The notes: generated by a model not told the origin, from the sequence alone. Shown: positions 15,420 to 24,747, counted from the stretch's first letter. The stretch: 64,000 bases of DNA from Sphingomonadaceae bacterium (GCA_025359445.1 JANYGB010000037.1:17026-81025); one strand, 5' to 3'. Program-made: numbers and translations.

Positions 15420-16478
15420 TTACCGCCCGGTCAGACTAACTGGCGGCGCGGGCGTCGCGGAAAAGCGCGGCGCCGGCGCGGGCTGGACCATGCCGCCTTC
15501 TTCGACAAATGTGCCGCGCGCCACGTTATGCGGGTGCTTCGGCGCCTCGCGCAGGCTGAGCACCGGGGCGAAGCAGATGTCGGTATCGTCCATGATCGCG
15601 CACCATTCGTCGCGGGTCTTGGTCAGGATCAGCGCGGTCATCCGCTCTTTTAGCGGACCCCACTGTGCGGGGTTCATCTGCTGCGCGAAATCGGGGTCGC
15701 CGGTGAGCCCGGTCTTCTCGACCAGCAGCGCATAGAACTGCGGTTCGATCGAGCCGAGCGAGATCCATTTGCCGTCGCTGGTTTCGTACGTGTCATAGAA
15801 ATGCGTGCCGCTGTCGAGCAGGTTGACCCCGCGTTCGTCCTTCCACTGGCCGTTGCCGAGGAAGGTATAAGTCATCGCCGAGAGCACCGCCGCGCCATCG
15901 ACCATTGCCGCATCAACCACTTGTCCGGTCCCGCCCCCGCGCGCATGCAGCACCGCGGCGACCACACCGAACGCGAGCAACATCCCGCCGCCCCCAAAAT
16001 CGCCCACAGCGTTGACCGGGAAGCTCGGCTTTTCGCCCGCACGGCCATAGGAATGCAGCGCGCCCGACAGCGCGATGTAGTTGATGTCATGCCCAGCCAG
16101 CGGGGCCATAGGGCCATCTTGGCCCCAGCCGGTCATCCGCCCGATCACCAGCTTGGGATTGATCCCGAGCAGCACGTCAGGCCCTAGCCCGAGCCGTTCG
16201 AGCACGCCAGGCCGGTAGCCTTCGATCAGCGCATCGGCAGTGCCGACCAAGTCCCTGAGCTGGGCAATTGCGGCGGGGTCCTTGAGGTCAAGTTCGATCC
16301 GTTCACGGTTGCGGTTAAGGATATCGCGGTTGCCGGTATCGCCAAACCGCCCGGTCGTGCCCGGCCGCTCGACCCGGATCACCCGCGCCCCATGATCGGC
16401 CAGCATCATCCCGCAGAACGGCCCCGGACCGATCCCCGCCAGTTCGATTACAGTAACCCCGTCCAGTACCCCGGCCAT
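15420..16478 (-). CDS. CaiB/BaiF-family CoA-transferase, alpha-methylacyl-CoA racemase-like
   Basis: 352 residues. Family III CoA-transferase fold: VTVIELAGIGPGPFCGMMLADHGARVIRVERPG at the N-terminus, DLVGTADALIEGYRPGVLERLGLGPD, and MTGWGQDGPMAPLAGHDINYIALSGAL, which is strongly like alpha-methylacyl-CoA racemase. The racemase epimerises 2-methylacyl-CoA in branched-chain fatty acid and sterol breakdown; related enzymes transfer CoA between acids, so the exact reaction is inferred. The Asp in GDFGGGGMLLAFG is the conserved region. It stands alone upstream of the prs genes, with 70 bases to the end of prsT. Confidence 0.88.
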   Translation of the reverse strand: MAGVLDGVTVIELAGIGPGPFCGMMLADHGARVIRVERPGTTGRFGDTGNRDILNRNRERIELDLKDPAAIAQLRDLVGTADALIEGYRPGVLERLGLGPDVLLGINPKLVIGRMTGWGQDGPMAPLAGHDINYIALSGALHSYGRAGEKPSFPVNAVGDFGGGGMLLAFGVVAAVLHARGGGTGQVVDAAMVDGAAVLSAMTYTFLGNGQWKDERGVNLLDSGTHFYDTYETSDGKWISLGSIEPQFYALLVEKTGLTGDPDFAQQMNPAQWGPLKERMTALILTKTRDEWCAIMDDTDICFAPVLSLREAPKHPHNVARGTFVEEGGMVQPAPAPRFSATPAPPVSLTGR

Positions 16479-16548
16479 CGCAATCCCTTGTCAGTTTAAT
16501 CGATCGATGAAATTGACTTTGGGCAAGGCGCAGGCGGTTGTCGAGAGG

Positions 16549-18369
16549 TTAGTGAAGACTGGCGAGCGCTTGTTGCAGCAGCGGGTTGTCTCCGCTCATC
16601 CCGCGTGCCTGCAACAGCAGTTGCCGCGCGCCGCCTGCATCGCTTCCAGCGGCCGCCATCGCCATGCCCAGCGCCTGCGCCGTCACCGGACTGTTCGGCT
16701 GGAGCTGCCAGGCGGTTTCGGCGCTGATCACGGCGGCGGCAGCATCCCCGCTGCGCAGTTGTGCCAAACTCAGATCGGCCAGCAGCCGTACGTCGCGGTG
16801 GCCGCCCCGCACGCGCAGATTCTCAAGCAAAGCGGCAGCAGTCTGCCAGTCACCCGCCAAAGCCGCCATGTTGGCCGCCATCCGCATGGCCAGCCGGCTG
16901 CCCGGAAAAGCTGCGAGATACCGCGCGACGACTGGTTGTGCGGCGCCCGGCTGACCCGCTCCGGCAAAAGCCTCGCCCATCCGCAGCAGCATCAAATCGG
17001 GGAACCGCACGCGCGCTGCCAGATCGTAATGCTGAAGCGCAGCTCCGGGCGCGCCGCCAATCAGTTCGACATCGCCCAGCAACGCCAGCGCATCGTCCGA
17101 TCCTGGGCGGGCGTGCAGATACTGGCTCGCCGCCTGCCCTGCTGCCGCCGGATTTCCCGCGGCCAGCAGACTGCGCACATAGGGTACCGCCGCGCCGAGC
17201 GCCGAAGGCTCGGCAGCAAAGCGCGAGCCGAGCACGGCGGGGCTGTCGGGCTCGAAAATCGGCTGGAGTACGGGCAGAGTTGGCGCGGCAGCCCGATCGA
17301 GCAATCCTGCCGCCGCAGCGCGATTGCCCTGATTTTCGTAAGCGCGGCCCAGCAAGATCAACAGATACGGTGCGGTGTCGCTACGTTGCGCCAGTCCGCC
17401 GAACCGGGCAAACAGCTGGTTGTAATCCCCTGAATCATAGAGCGCGCGCGCCAGCAGCAGCTGCACGCGCTGGTTGGCTGGTTGCCGATCGGCGAGCACT
17501 GCCAGTTCGTCGGCCGCAACATTGGCATTGCCCGCTTCCAGATCGAGCAACCCTTGCAGCAACATCCCGGCCGGATCGGTTGCCAGTTTGCCCTTGGTGC
17601 GGGCCAGCAATGTCCGCGCCAGATCGATCTGTCCGGCCCGGGCAGCGAGCACCGCCTGAAGGAAAAACGCCCGCGGGCTGTGCGGGGCGATTTCCAGAAT
17701 ATGGCGGGTTACAGCCAGCATTTCGCTCGCCCGGCCAGCTTCACCCAGTGCGGCAGCGTAACCGCCAAGCAGGGCAAGATCATTGCCATTGGCTTCGAGC
17801 GCGCGCTTATAGAATGGAATGGCGGCTTCATAGCCTTGTGCATCGCGAACCAGTTCGGCCTTGAATTCGAGCACACGCGGGTTGCTCGGAGCTGCGGTCA
17901 CGGCGCGATCGGCAGCATCGATCGCCTGCAATTGCTCGCCGCCGCTATAGCGCATCCGGCCGATCTCGACCCACAATTGCGGATCGTTCGGCGATGTTTT
18001 CAAAGCCTGATCGAACGCCTTGCCGGCTGCACCAAGATTGCCCGACAAGCGCTCCAGCCGGCCCAGCATCAGCCAGCCATGACCCGCTTCGGCGTGCGCA
18101 AACTGCCCGGGCGCGAGCCAATCACGCGCCTTGTCCAGCGCGCCCTGATCGATCAGCGCTTCGCCCATCGCGGCGGCAACTTCGGGCTTACTGGCTCCGG
18201 CTTGCAGCGCGCGCTGGAGGTCCGCCTCGGCGGCGATCCCGTCGCCGCGCGCCAAGGCTTTGGTCGCCGAGGCAACGCTTTGCTGCGCCGCGGCCGGCAG
18301 CGCTTGGCCGGGCGCGCCAAGCACCAGCAAGGTGGCCGCTGCGGCCAGCAAGAGCACACGCCGGGTCAT
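16549..18369 (-). CDS. prsT: PrsT-like TPR protein of the XrtA/PEP-CTERM system
   Basis: 606 residues: a cleavable Sec signal peptide (MTRRVLLLAAAATLLVLGA then PGQALPAAAQQ) followed by about 15 tetratricopeptide-like repeats through to the C-terminus (for example AFDQALKTSPNDPQLWVEIG, FYKRALEANGNDLALLGGYA). Many PrsT proteins are lipoproteins; this one has no lipobox Cys, so it should be soluble in the periplasm. PrsT is found with prsK-prsR and is thought to help assembly or export of exopolysaccharide and PEP-CTERM proteins. It starts 5 bases after prsR and is surely cotranscribed. The symbol rests on neighbourhood as much as sequence. Confidence 0.8.
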   Translation of the reverse strand: MTRRVLLLAAAATLLVLGAPGQALPAAAQQSVASATKALARGDGIAAEADLQRALQAGASKPEVAAAMGEALIDQGALDKARDWLAPGQFAHAEAGHGWLMLGRLERLSGNLGAAGKAFDQALKTSPNDPQLWVEIGRMRYSGGEQLQAIDAADRAVTAAPSNPRVLEFKAELVRDAQGYEAAIPFYKRALEANGNDLALLGGYAAALGEAGRASEMLAVTRHILEIAPHSPRAFFLQAVLAARAGQIDLARTLLARTKGKLATDPAGMLLQGLLDLEAGNANVAADELAVLADRQPANQRVQLLLARALYDSGDYNQLFARFGGLAQRSDTAPYLLILLGRAYENQGNRAAAAGLLDRAAAPTLPVLQPIFEPDSPAVLGSRFAAEPSALGAAVPYVRSLLAAGNPAAAGQAASQYLHARPGSDDALALLGDVELIGGAPGAALQHYDLAARVRFPDLMLLRMGEAFAGAGQPGAAQPVVARYLAAFPGSRLAMRMAANMAALAGDWQTAAALLENLRVRGGHRDVRLLADLSLAQLRSGDAAAAVISAETAWQLQPNSPVTAQALGMAMAAAGSDAGGARQLLLQARGMSGDNPLLQQALASLH

Positions 18370-18374
18370 TCAGG

Positions 18375-19739
18375 TCAGGCCTGCATGTCGTACTGCTTGA
18401 GCAAGTCATAGAGCGTCGGCCGGCTGATCCCGAGAATTTTTGCAGTGTTCGAGATGTTGCCTTCGCTGCGCGCCAGTGCGTGGCGGATCACTCTCCGGTC
18501 GGCAGTTTCGCGTGCCGATTTGAGGTTGAGCACTTGCGCCCCGCTGCTGTCAGGCGCGGCGAGGTCAAGATCCACGGCGCTGATAAGTTTCGCCTCGGTC
18601 ATGATCACCGCACGCTTGACCCGGTTCTCCAGCTCGCGGACGTTGCCGGGCCAGCCCCATTCATCGATTGCAGCCAGCGCATCGGGCGCGAACCCCTTGA
18701 CCGCCGGGTTCATCTCCTTGGCAAACCGCGCGAGGAACGCTTTGGCCAGCAAGGCAGGATCCCCGGCTCGTTCGGCCAGTCCCGGAATGCGTACGACAAT
18801 CTCCGCGAGCCGGTAGAACAGGTCTTCGCGAAAGCTCCCCGCCGCGATCATCGCCTCAAGGTCCTGGTGCGTTGCGCAAACGATCCGGGTATCCACGGCG
18901 ATCGATTTGCGGGACCCGATCCGCTCGATCACGCGTTCTTGCAAGAAGCGCAGCAGCTTGACCTGCAGCGGCAAGGGAATGTCGCCGACTTCGTCAAGGA
19001 ACAGCGTGCCGCCGCCGGCCATTTCGATCTTGCCTTCGGTGGTCTTGACTGCCCCGGTGAAGGCGCCTTTCTCATGCCCGAACAGCTCACTCTCGAGCAG
19101 GTTTTCGGGGATCGCCGCGCAGTTGATGGCGACGAATGCCCCGCCCGCGCGGTCGCTCGCATCGTGCAGTCCGCGCGCGAGCAACTCTTTACCGGTCCCG
19201 CTTGCGCCGAGCAGCATGACCGACACATTGGTATTGGCAACCCGCTCGATCGTGCGGGCGACCTTAATCATCTCGGGTGCGGCGGTAATCATCCGGCCGA
19301 GCACGCGGTTGTCCTCGCTGCCGCGCGCCGCGAGCTGGCGGTTCTCACTTTCGATCAAATGCAGTTGCAAGGCGCGGCGCACAATCAGCCCCAAAGCTTC
19401 AATATCGAGCGGCTTTTGGTAGAAATCATAAGCGCCTTTGGCGATTGCCTGCAACGCCGAACCGCGTGCACCGTGGCCCGAGGCCACGATCACCTTAGTA
19501 TCGGGTTTCAGCGCCATGATCGCATCGAGCACCGCGAAGCCTTCGCTGGTGCCATCCTGATCAGGCGGCAGGCCAAGGTCGAGTGTAACGACGGGCGGCG
19601 CCTCGCTGCGCAGTGCGGCAATTGCGCTGGCCCGGTCACCGACAATTATCACCTCGAAGTCGGGCCATGCCCATTTCAATTGCGCTTGCAGGCCCGGATC
19701 GTCTTCAACGATCAGCAGCTTTGGTTTGCTATCCGGCAT
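18375..19739 (-). CDS. prsR: PrsR, sigma-54-dependent response regulator of the PEP-CTERM system
   Basis: 454 residues. Receiver domain (about 1-125; LLIVEDDPGL, phosphoacceptor in VVTLDLGLPPDQDG, YQKPLD), AAA+ sigma-54 activator domain (about 145-380; Walker A LLGASGTGKELLA, the sigma-54 contact loop GAFTGA, Walker B GGTLFLDEVGD), and a Fis-type helix-turn-helix (about 410-454; NISNTAKILGISRPTLYDLL). The atypical receiver DLGLPPDQDG and the overall order fit the PEP-CTERM-box regulator family. Its ATG overlaps the prsK stop (ATGA). Known targets elsewhere are sigma-54 promoters of PEP-CTERM genes; none was found in this window. Confidence 0.92.
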   Translation of the reverse strand: MPDSKPKLLIVEDDPGLQAQLKWAWPDFEVIIVGDRASAIAALRSEAPPVVTLDLGLPPDQDGTSEGFAVLDAIMALKPDTKVIVASGHGARGSALQAIAKGAYDFYQKPLDIEALGLIVRRALQLHLIESENRQLAARGSEDNRVLGRMITAAPEMIKVARTIERVANTNVSVMLLGASGTGKELLARGLHDASDRAGGAFVAINCAAIPENLLESELFGHEKGAFTGAVKTTEGKIEMAGGGTLFLDEVGDIPLPLQVKLLRFLQERVIERIGSRKSIAVDTRIVCATHQDLEAMIAAGSFREDLFYRLAEIVVRIPGLAERAGDPALLAKAFLARFAKEMNPAVKGFAPDALAAIDEWGWPGNVRELENRVKRAVIMTEAKLISAVDLDLAAPDSSGAQVLNLKSARETADRRVIRHALARSEGNISNTAKILGISRPTLYDLLKQYDMQA

Positions 19740-21865
19740 CAGGCGACCCTTTTTTCATACCCGGCATCTGCGGCCAGGTTCTTGAACATTTGCGCGGCAT
19801 CGGCACGCGGCAGGCGCACGGTAAAGCGCGTCCCCAGCCCTTCACGGCTTTCCACATCGAGCCGGCCCTGCATCGCCCGGACCAGCTCGCGCGCTTCGTA
19901 GGCACCGATCCCGAACCCGCCCTGCTTGGTCGAATCGAACGGCTTGAACAGGCGGCTGCGGACAAATTCAGGGCTCATGCCGGTGCCCGAGTCGGTTACT
20001 TCGATCACCCCGTGCAAGGGCTCACTGGCGACACGGACGAACACTGGCGCGCCCGGCTGGCTGGCATCGATCGCGTTCTGGACAAGGTGCAAAAGCACCT
20101 GCTCAAGCGAGCCGCGCTCGGCCGAAACCTCGACCGGGTCGCGTTCGACCAGCGTAATCGTATGGCGGGGCCGCAGCTGCTCGACCACGCCCTGCGCCAC
20201 ATCGTCGGCGCGGACCGGGGCGAGCGTAGAAATCGCCGGTGCGCCATAACGCGACAGCCGCGCCAGCAACGCATTGAGCTTGTCCGCCGAATTGCGCAGG
20301 GTGACCAGCATGTCGGCGCGAAATGCGGGGTTCTCGGCGTGCTGTTCGGCATTGCGCGCAAGCAGGCCCATCTGGCTCGCGAGGTTCTTGATGTCGTGCA
20401 TTACGAAAGCAATGCGGCGGTGAAAGTCGTCAAACCGAGCGGCTTCGGCAAGCGCCGCTTGCCCGGCATGTTCGGCCAGGTAACTCGCCAGCTGCTGCCC
20501 GGCGACGCGCAGCAAATCAAAGTCCTCCCAATCGAGCGGGCGCGCATGCGCTGGACGCGCCAGCACCACGGCACCGACCAGGCGTTCAAAGTGCAATAAC
20601 GGCACCAATGCCCAGGCCCGCGGTTCGGCCAGCAACCAATCGGGTAACGGCGGCTGAGTGACCGGGTCAGACCGGCCCGCGCGCACTTCGTCCAGATCGG
20701 CGACATAGGCGCTGGTTTCGATGGCGCGGATTGAATCGGGCTCCAGCGCTTCACCCGGAACTTGCACCATCGGCCACTGCCAGCTCGTCGCGAGTTCGAA
20801 CGGCCCAGCCTCGGACGGGGTCAACAGCAGTCCTGCCGGGCTATCGGTAATATCCGCCACCGCCCGGATCACGCGTTCTTCTAGGCTGGCGCGGTCACCC
20901 GAATTCTCGGCAATCGTCCGGGTAAATCGCAGCCATTCGGAGCGATAGTCATAGCGGTGCTGGAACAGATGCTTGGCGAAGGTGACCCGCAACCACCCGC
21001 GCAGCCGCCGCGATGGCAAGACAATCATGGTGGCAATCGCCGCAGCCGTGACAAAGGCGAGTTGCAGCCACGCGGCATAATCACTGCCGCTAAGCGCAAG
21101 CCACTGTGAAACGGCGACCAGCGCGACCAGGTAACCGCCGATCATCAATAGCGATGCCGATTGGAACGTAACGGTGCGAGAAGGACGAAAGCGCTGATTG
21201 CTGCCCTGCCCCAGCCCGCTCAGCAGCAGCAGCGCAGCCGTTGGCAGTCCCAGCATCCCGCGCACCGCGGCAAGGACCATCGGGGTAGTCCCAGCAAGAT
21301 AGCCGATCGCGTAAAGGTTCAGGTCGACCGTCCAGATCAGCGCCATCGCTGTGCACGGCCACAGCAACGTGCGCCGCGCCAAACTTGACGCTCCGCCGTA
21401 TAAATTGTGGAGCAGCACCAGTGCTCCGATTGCCGTCATGAGATGGAACATCGTGACTGTCTTGAACAAAACCGGCTGGAGGTGGCTCGCCTGGCCTCGC
21501 ACGATTAGCCAGATCCAGATTGCAGCTTGGAGCAGTTCGACAAAGGCCAGCGCAATGACCATCGGTTGGACCGGCCGCATCGAGGCATGGCGACCATCGA
21601 TCGCAAACAAGCGGTAGAGCGCAAGCAGCCAGCCCAGGTTGCGCGCCGATTCGGCCAGCGCGGTTGCGGCGCTGCCGATCCCGCTCAGCACCCCGGTGCC
21701 AGCCCACAGCCCGGTCAGCGCCGCAGCGGCAATCACCGCGCCATGCGCCGGGCCAAACGATTGGCGGCGACGCTGCAGCCAGACAGCAACAATCAGGCAG
21801 CCGAATGCGCCGATCACCCACGATGCGGAAACCAGCGTTGCCGCGATGCCGTGCGCCAGTTCCAT
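19739..21865 (-). CDS. prsK: PrsK, histidine kinase of the XrtA/PEP-CTERM system
   Basis: 708 residues. The N-terminal ~290 residues carry about eight to nine membrane helices, then a GAF-like domain (about 310-470; AVADITDSPAGLLLTPSEAGP, WALVPLLHFERLVGAVVLARP), then the kinase: H-box with His in IAFVMHDIKNLASQ, and ATPase motifs N (LVQNAIDASQPGAP), G1 (VTDSGTGMSPEF) and G2 (KQGGFGIGAYEARELV). It should phosphorylate PrsR, whose start codon overlaps its stop. The 5' ~776 bases also lie within the read-through reading frame of the upstream sugar transferase. Start ATG 21865 is preceded by AGGGAGCACGCGGAG. Confidence 0.92.
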   Translation of the reverse strand: MELAHGIAATLVSASWVIGAFGCLIVAVWLQRRRQSFGPAHGAVIAAAALTGLWAGTGVLSGIGSAATALAESARNLGWLLALYRLFAIDGRHASMRPVQPMVIALAFVELLQAAIWIWLIVRGQASHLQPVLFKTVTMFHLMTAIGALVLLHNLYGGASSLARRTLLWPCTAMALIWTVDLNLYAIGYLAGTTPMVLAAVRGMLGLPTAALLLLSGLGQGSNQRFRPSRTVTFQSASLLMIGGYLVALVAVSQWLALSGSDYAAWLQLAFVTAAAIATMIVLPSRRLRGWLRVTFAKHLFQHRYDYRSEWLRFTRTIAENSGDRASLEERVIRAVADITDSPAGLLLTPSEAGPFELATSWQWPMVQVPGEALEPDSIRAIETSAYVADLDEVRAGRSDPVTQPPLPDWLLAEPRAWALVPLLHFERLVGAVVLARPAHARPLDWEDFDLLRVAGQQLASYLAEHAGQAALAEAARFDDFHRRIAFVMHDIKNLASQMGLLARNAEQHAENPAFRADMLVTLRNSADKLNALLARLSRYGAPAISTLAPVRADDVAQGVVEQLRPRHTITLVERDPVEVSAERGSLEQVLLHLVQNAIDASQPGAPVFVRVASEPLHGVIEVTDSGTGMSPEFVRSRLFKPFDSTKQGGFGIGAYEARELVRAMQGRLDVESREGLGTRFTVRLPRADAAQMFKNLAADAGYEKRVA

Positions 21866-23252
21866 CTCCGCGTGCTCCCTCGTGCCACAGCACCACCCGC
21901 AGCGTTTGCAGCAGGATCAGCAAATCGAGGAACGGGGTGTAGTTTTTCGCGTAGTAAAGATCGTATTCAAGCTTGTGCCGTGAATCCTCGACCGATGCGC
22001 CGTAGGGGTAGTTGATCTGAGCCCACCCGGTAATCCCCGGCTTGACCATGTGACGCTCGGCATAGAACGGCATTTGTTCTTCGAGTTCTGCGACAAATTC
22101 GGGGCGTTCGGGGCGCGGGCCGACAAAGCTCATTTCGCCCTTGAGCACCGACCAGGTCTGCGGCAGCTCGTCGATCCGGACTTTGCGGATGAATTTGCCG
22201 AGCCGGGTGACACGGGGATCGTCTTTGGTAGCCCACTGCGCGCCGTTCGCCTCGGCGTCGGTGTGCATCGAACGCAGCTTGATCACGTCAAAATCTTGCC
22301 CGAACAGTCCGACTCTGGTCTGGCGGAAAAACGCCGGGCCCCTGCTGTCGAGCTTCACCAGCACGGCAAACACCGCGATCAACGGCGCAGTCAGCGTGAG
22401 CAACAGTGCGCTGACGAAGATGTCGAACAGCCGCTTGGCTACGCTCGAAATTGCGCGGCCTGAAGAGAACCCGTCGGAAAAGATCAGCCAAGAAGGGTTG
22501 ACCGAATCGAGATCGACGCGGCCGGTTTCGCGCTCGATAAAGCTGGAGAAATCGTTGACGTGAACCCCGGTGGTCTTGATCCGAAGCAAGTCGGCGAGTG
22601 GCAATGAATTGCGCCGTTCCTCCAGCGCCAGCACAACTTCACTGACCCCGAGGTTTTCAACGTGACGTGTCAAATTATGGATCGCCCCGCGCGGGATCGC
22701 TTCGGCGATCACTGGCACGCTCTCGGTCATCAGGACGTAACCGACGATCACGAACCCGCTTTCGGGCTTTGCGGACAATTTGCGCAGCCGGTCGGCGCGC
22801 ATTCCCGCTCCAAGCACCAACACCCGGCGGCGGAACGCCGAAGCGCCGAGAATGCCGCCGACGATCAGCCGGTTTAACAAAAGCGCGATCACCGATCCAA
22901 ACATTGCGTAAGCCAGCGTCGAGCGCCAGAAGTTGTGCCCGCCCAGCAAAAAGTCGATGAACGTGATGGCGATAATGCCAAGCGATACCGCAACCAGCAG
23001 TCGCGCTGTGGCAAAGCGCATCGAACGCAGCGAATCAGCGCCATAAACCCCAACCGCAATCATCGCGGTCAACACCACTGCGGCATAGCCGATCAGCTGC
23101 CCCAGGCGGTCGCTTAGCGCGCCCAGGTCCATCTCGATCTGGCTGGCGCGGAGCCGCCAAGCTGCCTCGCCAACCGCGATCAGCAGCGCGATGTCGATCA
23201 GCCCGAGCAGGACCACGGCATGCGGAATATAGTGTTTAAACAGGCGGATCAT
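21090..23252 (-). CDS. PEP-CTERM-associated sugar transferase (undecaprenyl-phosphate glycosylphosphotransferase), with abnormal C-terminal read-through
   Basis: The first ~461 residues are a complete polyprenyl glycosylphosphotransferase of the type found with exosortase systems: four or five N-terminal membrane helices, a CoA-binding-like domain (RRRVLVLGAGMRADRLRKL, GFVIVGYVLM), then the catalytic domain AKRLFDIFVSALLLTLTAP, FRQTRVGLFGQDFDVIKLRSM, RKVRIDELPQTWSVLKGEMS, GPRPERPEF, KPGITGWAQINYPYGAS. It starts exopolysaccharide repeat units on the lipid carrier. The family should end at about HEGAR (residue 461); the next codon is GGA where TGA would end it, and the frame stays open to 21090, wholly inside prsK in another frame. 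The last 259 residues look like shadow translation. Confidence 0.85.
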   Translation of the reverse strand: MIRLFKHYIPHAVVLLGLIDIALLIAVGEAAWRLRASQIEMDLGALSDRLGQLIGYAAVVLTAMIAVGVYGADSLRSMRFATARLLVAVSLGIIAITFIDFLLGGHNFWRSTLAYAMFGSVIALLLNRLIVGGILGASAFRRRVLVLGAGMRADRLRKLSAKPESGFVIVGYVLMTESVPVIAEAIPRGAIHNLTRHVENLGVSEVVLALEERRNSLPLADLLRIKTTGVHVNDFSSFIERETGRVDLDSVNPSWLIFSDGFSSGRAISSVAKRLFDIFVSALLLTLTAPLIAVFAVLVKLDSRGPAFFRQTRVGLFGQDFDVIKLRSMHTDAEANGAQWATKDDPRVTRLGKFIRKVRIDELPQTWSVLKGEMSFVGPRPERPEFVAELEEQMPFYAERHMVKPGITGWAQINYPYGASVEDSRHKLEYDLYYAKNYTPFLDLLILLQTLRVVLWHEGARGDGTGARHRGNAGFRIVGDRRIRLPDCCCLAAASPPIVWPGAWRGDCRCGADRAVGWHRGAERDRQRRNRAGRIGAQPGLAACALPLVCDRWSPCLDAAGPTDGHCAGLCRTAPSCNLDLANRARPGEPPPAGFVQDSHDVPSHDGNRSTGAAPQFIRRSVKFGAAHVAVAVHSDGADLDGRPEPLRDRLSCWDYPDGPCRGARDAGTANGCAAAAERAGAGQQSALSSFSHRYVPIGIAIDDRRLPGRAGRRFTVACA

Positions 23253-23355
23253 GGTCCGGTGGCGGCCCTTAAATCAGTGTGCGTGGTCACTGCCTAAGCG
23301 GCGAAGGTGAAATGTCGGTAAATTTTACAGCACCTGGTTAACGCATTTGCGCGGG

Positions 23356-24747
23356 TCAGCTGCCGAAACTGAAAGGCGTCAGGCCGCGACTGCGCTCATC
23401 GAATTGCAGCGCAGTCCCGCGCGGCGGAAGCGAACGCTGCTGGCAATCGGGACGGTGGCACAGCGCGCAGCCAGGACCGGTGCGCTCGGCCTGTGCGCGG
23501 CTGAGCGACGCGCCCCGCGCCTGTGCCAGTTGCCCCGCAAGCGCCGCCTCGATCCCCAGAACAACCACGAATTGCGCCCCTTCCCCGCCGAGCGCGCCGC
23601 TGCCCTGCACCGTCCGGGCAAGGGTGAACCACTGCGAGCTTTGACCCGCGCTGTCGGTAAAATCGATGTTCTGGACGCAAATCCGCCCGGCCCGTTCAAA
23701 CGCTTGGTGCGCATTCCACAGCGGGCAGCTTTGCTCGGCTTCAAGCATGATGGTGCCGCTCGCCCCGGCGTAACGTTTGGAGAACTGCCCCGCCCGGTCG
23801 AGCCGCGCCATAAAGAACGGCAGCCCGCGCTGACCAACGCGTTGTAACGTCGTGAGCCGGTGCGCCAGTTGCTCGAACCCCACGTTAAAGCGGCGTTGCA
23901 GGACGGCAAGGTCGTAGCCGGTATCCTCGCAGGCGCGCATGAACCGACCGTAGGGCATCACCAGCGCGGCGGCGAAGTAACCTGCAAGGTGGCGGCGGAA
24001 CATCCGCCACGCGGTCCGGTCGGCAAAGCCCGCACCGTCGGCCAGCGCGGCAATCTCGTCGCGCTGCTCGAGCATGGCCAACTGCACCGCGATCTGGAAA
24101 TTGCGTGACGATTGATCGAGCAGTTCGGACAGCTGCAATTGCCGTGCGTGCAGATCAAGCCGCCTCAACGCGTCGGGCATCACATCGGCGGGAAGCACCC
24201 GAACCGAAAGCTGATGCCGCTGGCGCAGGCGTTCGGTCAATGCCGCGCCGATATCGGCATTCGACAAGCGCAACTCATCGGACAAGGCTTCCGCTGCGAC
24301 ATCCAGATCGGCGAAATGGTTGCGCCAGCGCTCGATCTCGCGGCGGACCAGATCGGTTGGGTCGCTTTCACGGACACCCCCGGCACTGCCGCCGCTTGCA
24401 TCGTACAATCTGGCAAAGGCCAGCGCGGCTTGCGGGGCAGCGGTGAGCCATTCGGCAATCTCATCGCGGTCGATCGCCAGGTCGGCAAAGCGCTCGTTGG
24501 CGAGCCGTCGCCGCAGTCCATCGATTCCGCCGACTGCTTCGTCTTGGCGAAGACTGCGTGGATCAAAGTCGAATTGCTCGGCAAGCTGGACCAGCAAGCG
24601 CGCCGATAACGGGCGTTGGTTGCGTTCGAGCAAATTCAGATAGCTCGGCGAAATCCCTAACCGCGCCGCCATCGCTGCTTGGGTCAGCCCTTCGCGGCGA
24701 CGAAGGCGGCGGACAGTCGGTCCGGCGTGAAGCGATGGGTCGGTCAT
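23356..24747 (-). CDS. scfR: ScfR/RamB-type short-chain fatty acyl transcriptional regulator
   Basis: 463 residues from ATG 24747. N-terminal XRE helix-turn-helix (about 10-65; LRRREGLTQAAMAARLGISP, YLNLLERNQRPLS), a linker, then the DUF2083 region ending in a Cys-rich tail (CALCHRPDCQQRSLPPRG). Regulators of this type control glyoxylate-shunt and propionate genes in response to acyl-CoA status. It is divergent from aceA, whose start is 145 bases away, so isocitrate lyase is the evident target. A longer reading frame runs upstream to 24894 but would cross the shared promoter region and is not used. Activator or repressor action is not shown by the sequence. Confidence 0.88.
   Translation of the reverse strand: MTDPSLHAGPTVRRLRRREGLTQAAMAARLGISPSYLNLLERNQRPLSARLLVQLAEQFDFDPRSLRQDEAVGGIDGLRRRLANERFADLAIDRDEIAEWLTAAPQAALAFARLYDASGGSAGGVRESDPTDLVRREIERWRNHFADLDVAAEALSDELRLSNADIGAALTERLRQRHQLSVRVLPADVMPDALRRLDLHARQLQLSELLDQSSRNFQIAVQLAMLEQRDEIAALADGAGFADRTAWRMFRRHLAGYFAAALVMPYGRFMRACEDTGYDLAVLQRRFNVGFEQLAHRLTTLQRVGQRGLPFFMARLDRAGQFSKRYAGASGTIMLEAEQSCPLWNAHQAFERAGRICVQNIDFTDSAGQSSQWFTLARTVQGSGALGGEGAQFVVVLGIEAALAGQLAQARGASLSRAQAERTGPGCALCHRPDCQQRSLPPRGTALQFDERSRGLTPFSFGS

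Noticed and set aside
17994..19901. A 635-codon open frame on the plus strand
   Set aside because: It is antisense to prsT/prsR, which have clear domains; long antisense frames are expected at this GC content, and its sequence is Arg/Pro-rich with no motif.
21090..21865. A genuine C-terminal domain on the PEP-CTERM sugar transferase
   Set aside because: The sequence looks like the alternative frame of prsK (Arg, Pro, Trp and Gly rich, no periodic hydrophobicity), and the family fold is complete before it. Kept as a stop-loss finding instead.
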